64,000 nt of DNA from Paenibacillus radicis (ex Xue et al. 2023) (GTDB taxonomy: Bacteria; Bacillota; Bacilli; Paenibacillales; NBRC-103111), in NCBI RefSeq assembly GCF_024722015.1, contig NZ_JANQBD010000019.1, forward strand, positions 1 through 64,000, written 5' to 3'. The notes under the pieces are model-generated. The model was not told where the DNA came from, made no database searches, and saw only the letters and a list, made by a program, of their open reading frames with translations. Both the position numbers and the translations under genes were made by a program. Positions 52,992-61,763 of the stretch are shown one piece after another (the first letter of the stretch is position 1; each line of letters begins with the position of its first letter).

Positions 52992-54134
52992 TTGTCAAAT
53001 CAGCCAAAAGATGAGCAAATGCTAACGGATCAGGCTTGGGCGAAGCTTCAGGAGAAGCTGGCCAAGGAGCCGCGGAGTTTGCAGTGGGCGCAGTTAGAGC
53101 GCAATTCAGCAGCAAGAGCAAGCTCCTTACAAGGAGATAGATCCATACAACCTCTACCGAATGGTCTTCATTCGGAAACAATGCACAATAGTGAATGGAA
53201 CCAAACACCATCCATGGAGAAGGAAGCTCCAGTAAAGACAAGGAAGGGATTCGCCCAGTGGATTCAAAAACGGCGTAAGCTGGTTGGCACGGCGACTGCC
53301 GCGGCTCTGCTGGTCATCATCGTAAGTACCACGGCTGGAAACGAAGCGTTGGCTGCGATACTCCATAAATTCCGCATGCAGGAGATGGCAGTCGTGCAGC
53401 AGGATGATCTGCAAATGATATTAAACGGTGCTTTCCGTGATGATAAAACGAGAGAAGCGATTAATAAGTTCGGAACGTTTACACAGAAGAACGGCACACC
53501 TCGAAATGAACCTATATCAGCCGAGGAAGCCAAGCAGCTTATGAACGGCAAGCTGCTTTTACCGAAACAAGCCAAAACAGATAAGTTCAACGTTTCTCCC
53601 TCTAATACGATAACTTTCCAGATGAATGTGAGCGAAGTTAATAGCGCTATGAAGCGGCTGGGCGCCAAAAAACTGCTGCCTGCATCCGTTGATGGGAAGC
53701 CAATAACGTTGGAGTTGGGACCAAGTATTCATGCAAGCTTCAAGAGCGGGGAAGGCAAAGGGCAAGAGACTAGTTATTGGATGTCCCAGCAGCCAGTTCC
53801 TGAGCTCACCGTAGATCCTTCTATTCCTATAGCGGAAGCGATGGAGGCTGTGCTTGATTTCCCGCTGCTGCCAGAAAACCTGAAGCAGGCGATGCAGACG
53901 ACCAATATGCTGAAGGGTGGTTCCGTACCGCTGCCGGTTATTTCCAACCAAAAGATGGAGCAAATTAAAGTTGAAGGAATCCCGGTTCTTGTTAAGAAGC
54001 AGGGGGATGAGAGAAATCGGTACTATAGCGCCTACTGGGTTCAAGATGGCCACTTGCTTGAACTGGGAGCTCAAGGTAATGCAATTACCCAAGATAAACT
54101 AATCGCTCAAATTAAGGAGTTGATTCACCCTTGA
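52992..54134 (+). CDS. anti-sigma-type single-pass membrane protein
   Basis: A 380-residue protein. Residues 1-90 are cytoplasmic and Gln/Glu-rich, a helix at about 97-118 (KLVGTATAAALLVIIVSTTA) crosses the membrane, and residues 120-380 form an extracellular domain of the DUF4367/DUF4179 type typical of Bacillales anti-sigma proteins. The start is TTG with TAGGAGGG 7 bases before it. It overlaps the preceding sigma frame's end region by regulation only (13-base gap) and the next gene by 4 bases. It probably binds the sigma factor encoded upstream. Confidence 0.75.
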   Translation: MSNQPKDEQMLTDQAWAKLQEKLAKEPRSLQWAQLERNSAARASSLQGDRSIQPLPNGLHSETMHNSEWNQTPSMEKEAPVKTRKGFAQWIQKRRKLVGTATAAALLVIIVSTTAGNEALAAILHKFRMQEMAVVQQDDLQMILNGAFRDDKTREAINKFGTFTQKNGTPRNEPISAEEAKQLMNGKLLLPKQAKTDKFNVSPSNTITFQMNVSEVNSAMKRLGAKKLLPASVDGKPITLELGPSIHASFKSGEGKGQETSYWMSQQPVPELTVDPSIPIAEAMEAVLDFPLLPENLKQAMQTTNMLKGGSVPLPVISNQKMEQIKVEGIPVLVKKQGDERNRYYSAYWVQDGHLLELGAQGNAITQDKLIAQIKELIHP

Positions 54135-55093
54135 ACAAGGCTGCCATTGAAGCCCGGGGACTGACCAAGGATTACGGAAACGGACGGGGCTGCAGAAGTA
54201 TTAGCTTAACCGTAGGACAAGGGGAAGTCTTCGGATTCCTTGGCCCAAATGGGGCGGGTAAAAGTACATTCGTTAAAATGCTGGTCGGACTTATCCGGCC
54301 TACCGGAGGAGAGGCCGCCTTATACGGTCACCCGATTGGTTCACTCGAAGCGAGGCGCAATATCGGTTATTTACCTGAGCTGTATAGATACCAGGAATGG
54401 CTCAGCGGCGAGGAAGTGCTCCAACTGCATGCAAAATTATGCGGTTGGAAGCCCTCCAACACCGTGGGGCGGATCCGGCAATTGTTGGATGAAGTGGGCA
54501 TTGGTCTCCGCGGCAAGGATCGAGTGAAGCATTATTCGAAGGGGATGCAGCAGCGGCTTGGATTGGCATGCGCTTTACTATCCGATCCGCCGCTTCTTTT
54601 TCTGGACGAGCCGTCATCTGCGATGGATCCAGTAGGTCGTAAGGAAGTTAGAGAGCTTGTACATAGGCTGAAGGCCGCTGGAAAAACGATATTTCTTAAC
54701 TCACATCTGCTTGAGGATGTGGAGGTGCTTTGCGACCGGGTGGCGCTGCTGAACAATGGCACCATTCTGCAGAGCGGCACGGTTTCCGAGGTGTTGCAGG
54801 AGAAGAAGCTTTGGCAGCTTAGGATCGGCGGTTTTGAATCTTCTATGCTTAATTGGCTTCAAGAAACAACCGGGCTGTCCTTACATATTCACTGCGGAAG
54901 CGGAGCGGCTTCGATGGATGAGAGTATATGGCTCGAGGCCGAGGTTGAAACAGAGGAGCAAATCGGCTGGCTTAATCATCTGATTATCGAGCAGGGAATG
55001 ACATTGTATGAAGTGAAGAAGGCAGGCGGGAAGCTGGACGAGTGGTTCGTCGGTGCAGTTGCCGGAAGGAGCCACAGGGGGGAAAGAGAATGA
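54131..55093 (+). CDS. ABC transporter ATP-binding protein
   Basis: A 320-residue ATPase of the bacitracin/NatA-like efflux class. Walker A is GPNGAGKST near 38, signature YSKGMQQRL, Walker B LLFLDEPSSAMD, H-loop NSH. A C-terminal extension of about 90 residues is normal for this class. TTG at 54131 overlaps the anti-sigma stop (TTGA), so translation is coupled. Confidence 0.92.
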   Translation: MNKAAIEARGLTKDYGNGRGCRSISLTVGQGEVFGFLGPNGAGKSTFVKMLVGLIRPTGGEAALYGHPIGSLEARRNIGYLPELYRYQEWLSGEEVLQLHAKLCGWKPSNTVGRIRQLLDEVGIGLRGKDRVKHYSKGMQQRLGLACALLSDPPLLFLDEPSSAMDPVGRKEVRELVHRLKAAGKTIFLNSHLLEDVEVLCDRVALLNNGTILQSGTVSEVLQEKKLWQLRIGGFESSMLNWLQETTGLSLHIHCGSGAASMDESIWLEAEVETEEQIGWLNHLIIEQGMTLYEVKKAGGKLDEWFVGAVAGRSHRGERE

Positions 55094-55977
55094 TTACCAT
55101 CACGCTGATGACTTGGAAAGAAATGCTGCGCAAGCGGGTGCTTATGCTCACGTTCCTGATGACAGCCATATTTCTGGTCGCTTTCTGGTTTGTTGCCGGA
55201 ACGCTGGGTGATCAGACGAATAGGCTGTTGGAGAGATTTGATCCATCCAGCTCCCAGTTTCTGATTGAGCAGTACCAGGCCGGAGTGACAATTCTGACTT
55301 TGGGTTTCTTTTTTGCTTCGTTCGTGCTCGCTTTTTTATCCATATTCAGTTCATTCTCGGTTGTGGCCGGCGAAGCGGAGCAGGGGGTGCTGCAGGCACT
55401 CATTCCTCGCCCGTTGTCCCGCGCCGGATGGTATATGGGACGCTGGATCGGTTATGTATCGATGGGGGTGCTGTACGCAGCTATTCTATTTGTCTCCATC
55501 TTGGTAATTACCCAAATTCATGCTGCCGTTCCACGTGATATAGGAGCGCTTGTCCGCGCTTTCTTACTGTTTGCTGCTGTGGTTCCAATGCTCATATCTG
55601 TATCGATGCTGGGCTCATGCTTTTTGTCAACCCTCGGAAATGGCGTATTTATGACTATGCTATTCGGCGCAGGCTGGCTGGGCGGGATGATTGGCAAAAT
55701 AACATCCTCATTTAGACTGGAGGAGATTGCCGCCAAGCAGCTTGCTACCATCGCGGGGTTGATGTCGATCGTCATGCCTGCAGATTCCTTACAAAGCCGT
55801 ATGCTGGCAGAGCTGTTCTCACTGCAGGAAATGAATGAACTGGTTCAATTAAACAGGTTGACCGGAACTCTTGCTTTAGGGCCTATTCCATCCAATACCT
55901 TCTTATGGTATGTGGCGGGATATACCCTGCTGACCTTCGGAGGCGGGTTGTGGTTGTTTCGCAGGAAGGATTTATAG
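55090..55977 (+). CDS. ABC-2-type transporter permease
   Basis: A 295-residue membrane subunit with about six helices (for example LTFLMTAIFLVAFWFVAG, FFFASFVLAFLSIFSSFSVV) of the ABC-2 export family. ATG at 55090 overlaps the ATPase stop (ATGA). With the ATPase it forms an exporter controlled by the sigma/anti-sigma pair; antibiotic or lipid export is a common role but not provable here. Confidence 0.88.
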   Translation: MITITLMTWKEMLRKRVLMLTFLMTAIFLVAFWFVAGTLGDQTNRLLERFDPSSSQFLIEQYQAGVTILTLGFFFASFVLAFLSIFSSFSVVAGEAEQGVLQALIPRPLSRAGWYMGRWIGYVSMGVLYAAILFVSILVITQIHAAVPRDIGALVRAFLLFAAVVPMLISVSMLGSCFLSTLGNGVFMTMLFGAGWLGGMIGKITSSFRLEEIAAKQLATIAGLMSIVMPADSLQSRMLAELFSLQEMNELVQLNRLTGTLALGPIPSNTFLWYVAGYTLLTFGGGLWLFRRKDL

Positions 55978-56112
55978 CTTTTAATATTCGATTATAGGGT
56001 CTATCTGTCGCTTTATAAGAGTGTTTTTAAAATAATGTTCGGATTTTGGTTATTATTTCAGTTTTTTTATTTAGTAAATCGTATTCAAATGCTGTAAACA
56101 CGAAATATAACT

Positions 56113-56140
56113 ATTGACATCGTGACGGATCTGCTATAAC
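56113..56140 (+). promoter_or_regulatory. promoter of the riboswitch-controlled FAD gene
   Basis: TTGACA (56114-56119) and TATAAC (56135-56140) with a short 15-base spacer lie just before the riboswitch. Confidence 0.6.
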
Positions 56141-56175
56141 ATTCAATTTGTCTTAAAAAACAAATGAATATTCAT

Positions 56176-56247
56176 CCGTTCATATATCCTCAATAATACG
56201 GTTTGAGGGTTTCTAGTAGGAACCGCTAAATTCCTAACTATGAATGG
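56176..56247 (+). ncRNA. purine riboswitch aptamer (C74 type)
   Basis: P1 CCGTTCATA (56176-56184) pairs with TATGAATGG (56239-56247). P2 CCTCAA/TTGAGG closes the loop TAATACGG. J2/3 is GTTTCTA then G216, and P3 TAGGAA/TTCCTA closes the loop CCGCTAAA. J3/1 has A then C at 56238, equivalent to C74, which pairs with guanine or hypoxanthine. Two features are unusual: position 53 is G (usually C), and L3 has one extra base. The ligand is inferred from C74 only. Confidence 0.85.
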
Positions 56248-56291
56248 GGTGCTGTCTATCCGCACACCCATTCACGGTTAGGGATTTTTTT
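56231..56291 (+). terminator. terminator overlapping the aptamer (ON-switch layout)
   Basis: TTCCTAAC (56231-56238) pairs with GTTAGGGA (56277-56284), TGAATGGG (56241-56248) with CCCATTCA (56267-56274), and GTGC with GCAC. Seven T follow. The stem uses the 3' strands of P3 and P1, so aptamer and terminator exclude each other; bound ligand would permit transcription. Confidence 0.8.
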
Positions 56292-56334
56292 GTTTGCTCG
56301 GAACTAAATGAATAATGATCTATGGAGGCCTGAT

Positions 56335-57768
56335 ATGAGTAAGTATGATGTAATTGTAGTTGGAGCCGGACCTGCGGGGATTTTTGCGTGTTATGAATTT
56401 ATGTTGAAATCACCTCACTACAAAGTACTGTTGATCGATAAAGGTCAAGATATTTATCATAGACGATGTCCCATTTTGGAAGAAAAAATTAAACTCTGTC
56501 CTCCTGCAGCAGGAAAAAAAGACTTCGCTGGCTGTTTGCCTGCATGTTCGATCACGAGCGGGTTTGGCGGTGCGGGAGCCTATAGTGACGGGAAATTTAA
56601 TATAACGACACAGTACGGCGGCTGGATGACCGATTACTTGAGTCCTTCCAAAGTTTTGGAGCTTATTAAATATGTGGATCACATTAATCTGGAGCACGGA
56701 GCCACGCAGAACATAACCGATCCAACGACCGATACGATAAAAAATATTGAACAACGCGGGTTTGCCGCTGGTCTTAAGCTGCTGCGAGCCGAGGTCAGAC
56801 ATCTGGGCACCGAACAAAACCTGGAAATTCTGAGGTCCATCTATGAATATCTGAATCAACGGATCGACATGCAATTCAGGACCGAAGTGGAAGATATTAT
56901 CACCGCAAAAGACAATGATGTCAGCAGCGTCCAAGGCGTTCTTTTAAAAAATGGCAAGCAGTATTTCAGCGATCATGTAGTCATAGCTCCGGGAAGAGAT
57001 GGCTCTGCGTGGCTTAGTGAAGTTTTCAAAAGAAAGAAACTGAAGATGTACAACAATCAAGTGGATGTTGGGGTGCGTGTTGAGACTTCAGATGTCGTCA
57101 TGAGAGAGATTAATGAGCATCTGTATGAGGGTAAATTTATTTTCAATACGTCAGTCGGCACTCAGGTCCGAACGTTCTGCAGCAATCCTTCCGGTCATGT
57201 TGTTGTGGAGAATCACAGCGGCGTCATGGCGGCCAACGGACACTCTTATAAGGACCCGAAGCTGGGCTCAACGAATACCAACTTCGCTTTGCTGGTCTCC
57301 CATAAATTCACGGAGCCTTTTGATAAGCCGAATGAGTATGCGAGGGAAATTTGTCAAAGAGCTAATGATCTGTCCAGCGGCGGTGTTATCGTTCAGAAAT
57401 ACGGGGATATCATCAGAGGAAGGCGTTCAACGGTAAGCCGAATTAAAGAGGGGTTTATTGAACCGACATTAAAAGAAGCGGTGCCCGGCGATCTGGGCTT
57501 AGTTCTGCCCTACAATACAATGAAAAGCTTAATTGAGATGATAGAGGCTTTGGAAAAGGTTACTCCCGGTATTGCTTCCGAGCATACGTTGTTTTATGGC
57601 GTGGAGGCCAAGTTCTACTCGGCTCGACCTAAGCTTACCGAAGCGTTCGAAACCGAGATCAAGGGCTTATATTGCGGAGGCGACGGTGCAGGAATAACGA
57701 GAGGTCTCGCACAGGCAGGCGCTGCCGGAGTATGGATAGCGAGAAACATAATTAGCAGTAAAGCGTGA
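56335..57768 (+). CDS. FAD-dependent dehydrogenase under purine riboswitch control
   Basis: A 477-residue flavoprotein of the COG2509-type dehydrogenases. The FAD fold starts VIVVGAGPAGIFACYE at residue 6, a Cys-rich loop RRCPILEEKIKLCPP and CLPACSITSGFGGAGAYSDG follow, and the C-terminal FAD motif is IKGLYCGGDGAGITRGLAQA. ATG at 56335 has GGAGG 8 bases upstream. Proteins of this kind occur behind purine riboswitches in other Firmicutes, but the substrate is not known. The ON-type switch would make it a purine-induced enzyme. Confidence 0.87.
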   Translation: MSKYDVIVVGAGPAGIFACYEFMLKSPHYKVLLIDKGQDIYHRRCPILEEKIKLCPPAAGKKDFAGCLPACSITSGFGGAGAYSDGKFNITTQYGGWMTDYLSPSKVLELIKYVDHINLEHGATQNITDPTTDTIKNIEQRGFAAGLKLLRAEVRHLGTEQNLEILRSIYEYLNQRIDMQFRTEVEDIITAKDNDVSSVQGVLLKNGKQYFSDHVVIAPGRDGSAWLSEVFKRKKLKMYNNQVDVGVRVETSDVVMREINEHLYEGKFIFNTSVGTQVRTFCSNPSGHVVVENHSGVMAANGHSYKDPKLGSTNTNFALLVSHKFTEPFDKPNEYAREICQRANDLSSGGVIVQKYGDIIRGRRSTVSRIKEGFIEPTLKEAVPGDLGLVLPYNTMKSLIEMIEALEKVTPGIASEHTLFYGVEAKFYSARPKLTEAFETEIKGLYCGGDGAGITRGLAQAGAAGVWIARNIISSKA

Positions 57769-58188
57769 GCGGGTGGAGTACCGAATGAAACTAATCTTGA
57801 CTGGTTTTTTTTTTCTTCATATGTTTTTTGGATAGTTTCTTGGTTGTCGTAAAGTAACTGACCGGATAGCCCGACAAGCCCAACGAGTGCTTACAGGCCT
57901 GTAGGGAAGGGGTTAACTGGAATTTCTGGAGCTAATCTAGCCTTTAAGCCTGGCATAAGGAGACTAACTGGAAAAGCTCCATCTATATGAAGCATTTATT
58001 GGGGAAAGCACTGTAAGGGGCGGAATTAGCTTGAGGTTTTCCTGTTACTTATGGTGATGGGCTCCCATGGACCCCTATTAACTGGAGGTTTTCTTGAGGT
58101 TTTCCCACTATTTCATGTTGGAGTCGTGTCTGCTTACTTTCAATTACTGCTTAGTGGTATTAAGCTGATAACTTAAAAGTGAAGCCAG
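57769..58188. other. gene-free region with interspersed repeat
   Basis: After a T-rich stretch at 57805-57840 the region is mostly repeat copy D. No ORF or RNA gene is supported. Confidence 0.5.
57913..58115. repeat. TAACTGGAA-family interspersed repeat, copy D
   Basis: It starts TTAACTGGAATTTCTGGAGC like copy A. It then has TAACTGGAAAAGCTCC, GGAATTAGCTTGAGG, TTTTCCTGTTA and, at the end, a further TTAACTGGAGG with GAGGTTTTCCC. Confidence 0.6.
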
Positions 58189-58228
58189 TAAAAAGAGGAA
58201 CCTGCATGCTTGCAAGTTCCTCTTTTTA
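58189..58228. terminator. terminator of serS
   Basis: TAAAAAGAGGAAC pairs with GTTCCTCTTTTTA directly after the serS stop codon; an inner TGCA pair is also possible. Confidence 0.85.
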
Positions 58229-59512
58229 CTAGATATTCGGGACTAACCGTTCCATCCCATTCATGTAGGGCCGCAGCGCCAGCGGAATCCGTATGGCCCC
58301 ATCCTCCTCTTGATGATTCTCAAGCAAAGGAATTAATATGCGAGGCGATGCTACGGCCGTATTATTGAGCGTGTAACAATATTTCAGGCTGCCTTGATCA
58401 TCGCGGTACCGAATATTGGAGCGGCGGGCCTGAAAGTCAAGGATGTTGGACGACGAATGAGTTTCGCCGTATGCTTGACGGCTGGGCATCCAGCTTTCAA
58501 GGTCATACTGCTTGTAAGTCTTCTGCGACATGTCGCCGGTACAGACGGCCATTACACGGTATGGCAGCTCCAGCAGCTGCAAGAGCTCCTCTGCGTTTTG
58601 AGTCAGCTCCTGAAGCATCTGCTCTGACTCCTCCAGGTTAGCCCGGCATAGGATAACCTGTTCTACCTTGGCGAATTGATGTACCCGATACAGGCCATGC
58701 ACATCCCTACCAGCTGAGCCCACTTCATTGCGGAAGCACTGGGAAACGGCAGCAAGCTTGAGTGGGTGCGTTACATCTACAATCTCGTTGCTGTAAAAGG
58801 AGACGATAGGAACCTCCGATGTCCCTACAAGCCACTTGTCATCGTCAGCAATGCGGAATGTCTGCTCTTCACCTGCCGGGAAAAAACCAGTATTCATCAT
58901 CGCCGCGGTGCGGACTAGCAGAGGAACCTCGAGCAGTGTAAATCCTTTGCTTGTTAGTAAATCCACAGCAAGCTGCTGTACGGCGCGGTGAAGCTGCACA
59001 CCTGCCCCCTTGAGATAGTAGTTGCGTGATCCGGCTGTTTTTACGCCCCGCGGGAGATCGATGATCTGATGAAGCTCCCCAAGTGCAATATGATCCAAGG
59101 CTTCGAAGTTAAGCTGGGCAGGCTCGCCCACCCGCCGTATTTCCACATTGTCCTCATCCGAGCGCCCGAAAGGGGTATCCGTTGAAGTGATATTAGGTAC
59201 CTGCAGCAATAATGTGTGGAGCTCAGCTTCTATTTCAGACAGTCCATTCTCCAGCACAGTCAGCTTCCCGTTAACTTCTCTTACTTTTGCTTTGCTTTCA
59301 TCAGCCTCTTCTTGTTTTCCGTTTTTCATGAGATCGTTAGTTTCTCGGGTTAGTCGATTTCGGGCCTGCCGAAGCTGTTCGATTTCTTGCAGCAGCGAGC
59401 GTCTCCGGTCATCGGATGCAAGTAAATCCTCGATGGAAAGTGGAATTCCCTTCCGTTCTGCCGCCCTTTGTACCTCTTCCTTGTGTTCACGAATCCATTT
59501 GATGTCTAACAT
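58229..59512 (-). CDS. serS: seryl-tRNA synthetase, divergent form
   Basis: A 427-residue class II synthetase: N-terminal tRNA-binding coiled coil (residues 1-110), then motif 2 CFRNEVGSAGRDVHGLYRVH and motif 3 LNNTAVASPRILIPLLENHQ. Motifs 2 and 3 differ from the common bacterial forms (FRSEAGSAGRDTRGL and [20 protein letters not shown]). It may therefore be a second SerRS rather than the housekeeping one. ATG at 59512 has AGGAGCG 8 bases upstream; an earlier in-frame ATG at 59545 lies in the leader terminator. It is preceded by a T-box. Confidence 0.9.
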   Translation of the reverse strand: MLDIKWIREHKEEVQRAAERKGIPLSIEDLLASDDRRRSLLQEIEQLRQARNRLTRETNDLMKNGKQEEADESKAKVREVNGKLTVLENGLSEIEAELHTLLLQVPNITSTDTPFGRSDEDNVEIRRVGEPAQLNFEALDHIALGELHQIIDLPRGVKTAGSRNYYLKGAGVQLHRAVQQLAVDLLTSKGFTLLEVPLLVRTAAMMNTGFFPAGEEQTFRIADDDKWLVGTSEVPIVSFYSNEIVDVTHPLKLAAVSQCFRNEVGSAGRDVHGLYRVHQFAKVEQVILCRANLEESEQMLQELTQNAEELLQLLELPYRVMAVCTGDMSQKTYKQYDLESWMPSRQAYGETHSSSNILDFQARRSNIRYRDDQGSLKYCYTLNNTAVASPRILIPLLENHQEEDGAIRIPLALRPYMNGMERLVPNI

Positions 59513-59543
59513 GCCGCCACGCTCCTTTTTTAGTAAAAAAGAC

Positions 59544-59740
59544 AAAAAGCGCCCTCATCCGTTTGGGACGAGGAGCGCTTCGGCTCGCGGTGCCACCCAA
59601 CTTGATCAAACAACAAAAGTTGTCTGATCCACTTTGGTTCCGCGATAACGGGCGGGTCCGTTTAACTTAGGGAGATTCACAGTCTCCTTGACGAGAACGC
59701 CTCCGAGTTGGATGCTCTTCATAGGCAGGTTGTCATTTTT
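59544..59740 (-). promoter_or_regulatory. T-box riboswitch leader of serS
   Basis: On the minus strand TGGGTGGCACCGCG (complement of 59586-59599) is the T-box sequence that forms the antiterminator and pairs with the uncharged tRNA end. It is followed by a terminator: AGCGCTCCTCGTCC with GGATGAGGGCGCT, then TTTTT (59544-59580). Stem I lies about 59640-59735. A serine specifier is expected, but I could not place it with certainty. Confidence 0.85.
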
Positions 59741-59751
59741 TCTTTTAAGTA

Positions 59752-59781
59752 GTATACCTCAGGTATGCTCAAACATTCAAT
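59752..59781 (-). promoter_or_regulatory. serS promoter
   Basis: On the minus strand -35 TTGAAT (59776-59781), 18-base spacer, -10 TATACT (59752-59757), just before the T-box leader. Confidence 0.65.
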
Positions 59782-59887
59782 GGTTTATTCAGGTGCTATG
59801 ATGATAATGGAAATTTATAGAAACTATTTCAAGTTCGTCTAGTCTAATACTTTATACATATATCTTTTTAAGAGGCGGGTGATTCAT

Positions 59888-60910
59888 TTGAACGGTTTGA
59901 TTGCCTTCTTCATTGTTCTAACAATGGGATGGGGGACAATGACTATGCAACCGACTGATCTACCTCTCCTGACTAACTCCAACAATGAATTGCAGGCTTC
60001 GCAGCCTTCTTTGGAGCTTCAACATATTCAGGAGCAAATCCCCGCATGGACCGAAGTATATCTTCGTTTATCCGTACAGCTTATGAATAGTTACACAGAA
60101 GATGGAGCCGTTCATATGCAGGTGAGAAAGCTGAACGAGCACCGGGAGCCTCTGACCGAGAAAGAGAAATTAACGCTTCAGCAAGCCATATATGATGCTG
60201 TTGGCCATTCTTTTCTTTTACAGATTGAGTCCTTTACGATTGCTGAGCAACCTGATATAGAGGGCGTCATTTCAATGATTCGCAAGGAGGAGCGCCGAGT
60301 TCTAGTAGTGGATCAGGAAAAATACAAACCTCATGAAAACACCATGGAGGGAGTTTATTGGGTTTCTTTCGCAAATGATGCCCAATTGTACCAAAAGAAT
60401 GGCAAGCAGCCACTTAAATTCGAGGACTTGAAGGAGGGTCAGAGGATTGATGGATGGAGTATAGGGCCAAGCACAAGGGTAATATCCAATAATGATCCGG
60501 AACCAAGGGTATTGGTGGAATTCGCCGTGTGGGACCCGCCGTCAGCGGATCAAGCGGTGGAGTTGACCGATATTTTACATCACGATTTGAATGGCATTGT
60601 TCAGATAAGTATCCGGTTTGGAGACGGGAAACAGGTCATTGTTAAGGATGCGGACACAGTTGGAGAAATGGTGAAGAGGCTGAAGGCAATGAAGCTTGTT
60701 AAATCCTATGATCAGCAATGGAGGGTTGGCTACTTGTATTTCATGGACTTGTATGATGGGGAAAAAACTGTCCGTTACGGCAGCGGTCTGCAAATAGAAG
60801 GTGTAAGGTACGATACGAACGCAGCTACAGACAGCCTAAACGAGTGGATAGTTGAGATGGCCAGGCGCATAAATCCCGACATTCTTCCCGGATATCCAGT
60901 CCAGAAATAA
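59888..60910 (+). CDS. hypothetical secreted protein
   Basis: A 340-residue protein I do not recognise. A hydrophobic N terminus (NGLIAFFIVLTMGWGTMTMQ) suggests export or a membrane anchor. The rest is soluble, with mixed alpha/beta character, two Asp/Glu-rich segments and QISIRFGDGKQVIVKDADTV near 245. No Cys motif or catalytic signature stands out. TTG at 59888 is preferred because GAGGCGGG abuts an in-frame GTG at 59879. It stands alone between serS and merR. Confidence 0.6.
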   Translation: MNGLIAFFIVLTMGWGTMTMQPTDLPLLTNSNNELQASQPSLELQHIQEQIPAWTEVYLRLSVQLMNSYTEDGAVHMQVRKLNEHREPLTEKEKLTLQQAIYDAVGHSFLLQIESFTIAEQPDIEGVISMIRKEERRVLVVDQEKYKPHENTMEGVYWVSFANDAQLYQKNGKQPLKFEDLKEGQRIDGWSIGPSTRVISNNDPEPRVLVEFAVWDPPSADQAVELTDILHHDLNGIVQISIRFGDGKQVIVKDADTVGEMVKRLKAMKLVKSYDQQWRVGYLYFMDLYDGEKTVRYGSGLQIEGVRYDTNAATDSLNEWIVEMARRINPDILPGYPVQK

Positions 60911-60939
60911 GCGAATTGTATGTTGCAGCACTAATCGTA

Positions 60940-60978
60940 ACAGGCCTTCCTCCGCTACTGTGGTGATCGGCCTTTTTT
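60940..60978 (+). terminator. terminator after the hypothetical gene
   Basis: AACAGGCC pairs in part with GGCCTTTTTT around a GC-rich loop. Confidence 0.55.
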
Positions 60979-61063
60979 CCCTACAGAAGCTTCGGATGAA
61001 TTGCGTCTTCCCGGCAAATTTCGTAAAATAAATACAAGTCGTGCAAGCAGGAGGAAGACAGAA

Positions 61064-61399
61064 GTGGATGATCAAATAAAAAATTTATTGTTCGATGTGG
61101 ATATCATTGCCCGTCTCGTAGTAGGAATTGGCGAGGCAGCGGAGATTACCGGCGTTCCGCAGAGGCAAATCCGATATTGGGAAACGAAAGGAATCATTAA
61201 ATGCTTACCGGATCAGGAGGTAACAACCAGACGGTATGATTACGCGAATCTAAAAAAGATTATTCTCATCAAAGAACTGCTGGACGATGGATTCACATTG
61301 GATGCAGCGGCACGCAAAGTTGAGGATAGGATATCCAAGATTAACGAAGCTATTGGCAAGGTTATGGAGCAGCAGCAAACCAAAGAAGGGGCTCAGTAG
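61064..61399 (+). CDS. GlnR/TnrA-like MerR-family regulator
   Basis: A 111-residue DNA-binding protein. The winged helix reads VGIGEAAEITGVPQRQIRYW, then ETKGIIKC and TRRYDYANLKKIILIKELLD, with a short C-terminal helix (KINEAIGKVMEQQQ). GTG at 61064 has AGGAGG 9 bases upstream. It resembles TnrA/GlnR in size and in the QIRYWE sequence, but the glutamine-synthetase-binding tail cannot be recognised. Target unknown. Confidence 0.8.
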   Translation: MDDQIKNLLFDVDIIARLVVGIGEAAEITGVPQRQIRYWETKGIIKCLPDQEVTTRRYDYANLKKIILIKELLDDGFTLDAAARKVEDRISKINEAIGKVMEQQQTKEGAQ

Positions 61400-61763
61400 G
61401 ATAGTATTGGAAATGGAAGAGGCTTCGAAAAGGAAGATGAAGGCGTCCAGCTAAGCCGCCGTAAAGAAGCAAGCCCGTTAGCACCGGAAATAACCACCGT
61501 AACGAGCTTGGCCAGCTTCAAGAAATGTTACGGTTATTGCAAAAAGGTAGGTTTCTTTTTTGGAATGAATGCGCTATCATTTTATATAATCATAGAGGAT
61601 TCTAGGTTATTTCTAGCACAAAATGACTCACACAATTCAGTAGATCCCATTGTAATGGAAGCAGGATAAGGCTGCTACACAATTGTAGCTTTTAAGCGGA
61701 GGAAAATGCTTCGATATGTAGAATGTTAATGTAGTTAAGAACAAATTCATAAGAAAGAAGGCG
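61400..61763. other. intergenic region before hprK-like gene
   Basis: A hairpin AAGCCCGTTA/TAACGAGCTT (about 61472-61520) is the only structure I see. No ORF is supported. Confidence 0.4.

Noticed and set aside
56308..56334. Earlier ATG for the FAD dehydrogenase
   Set aside because: It lacks a ribosome site and overlaps the region just after the riboswitch terminator; ATG at 56335 has GGAGG.
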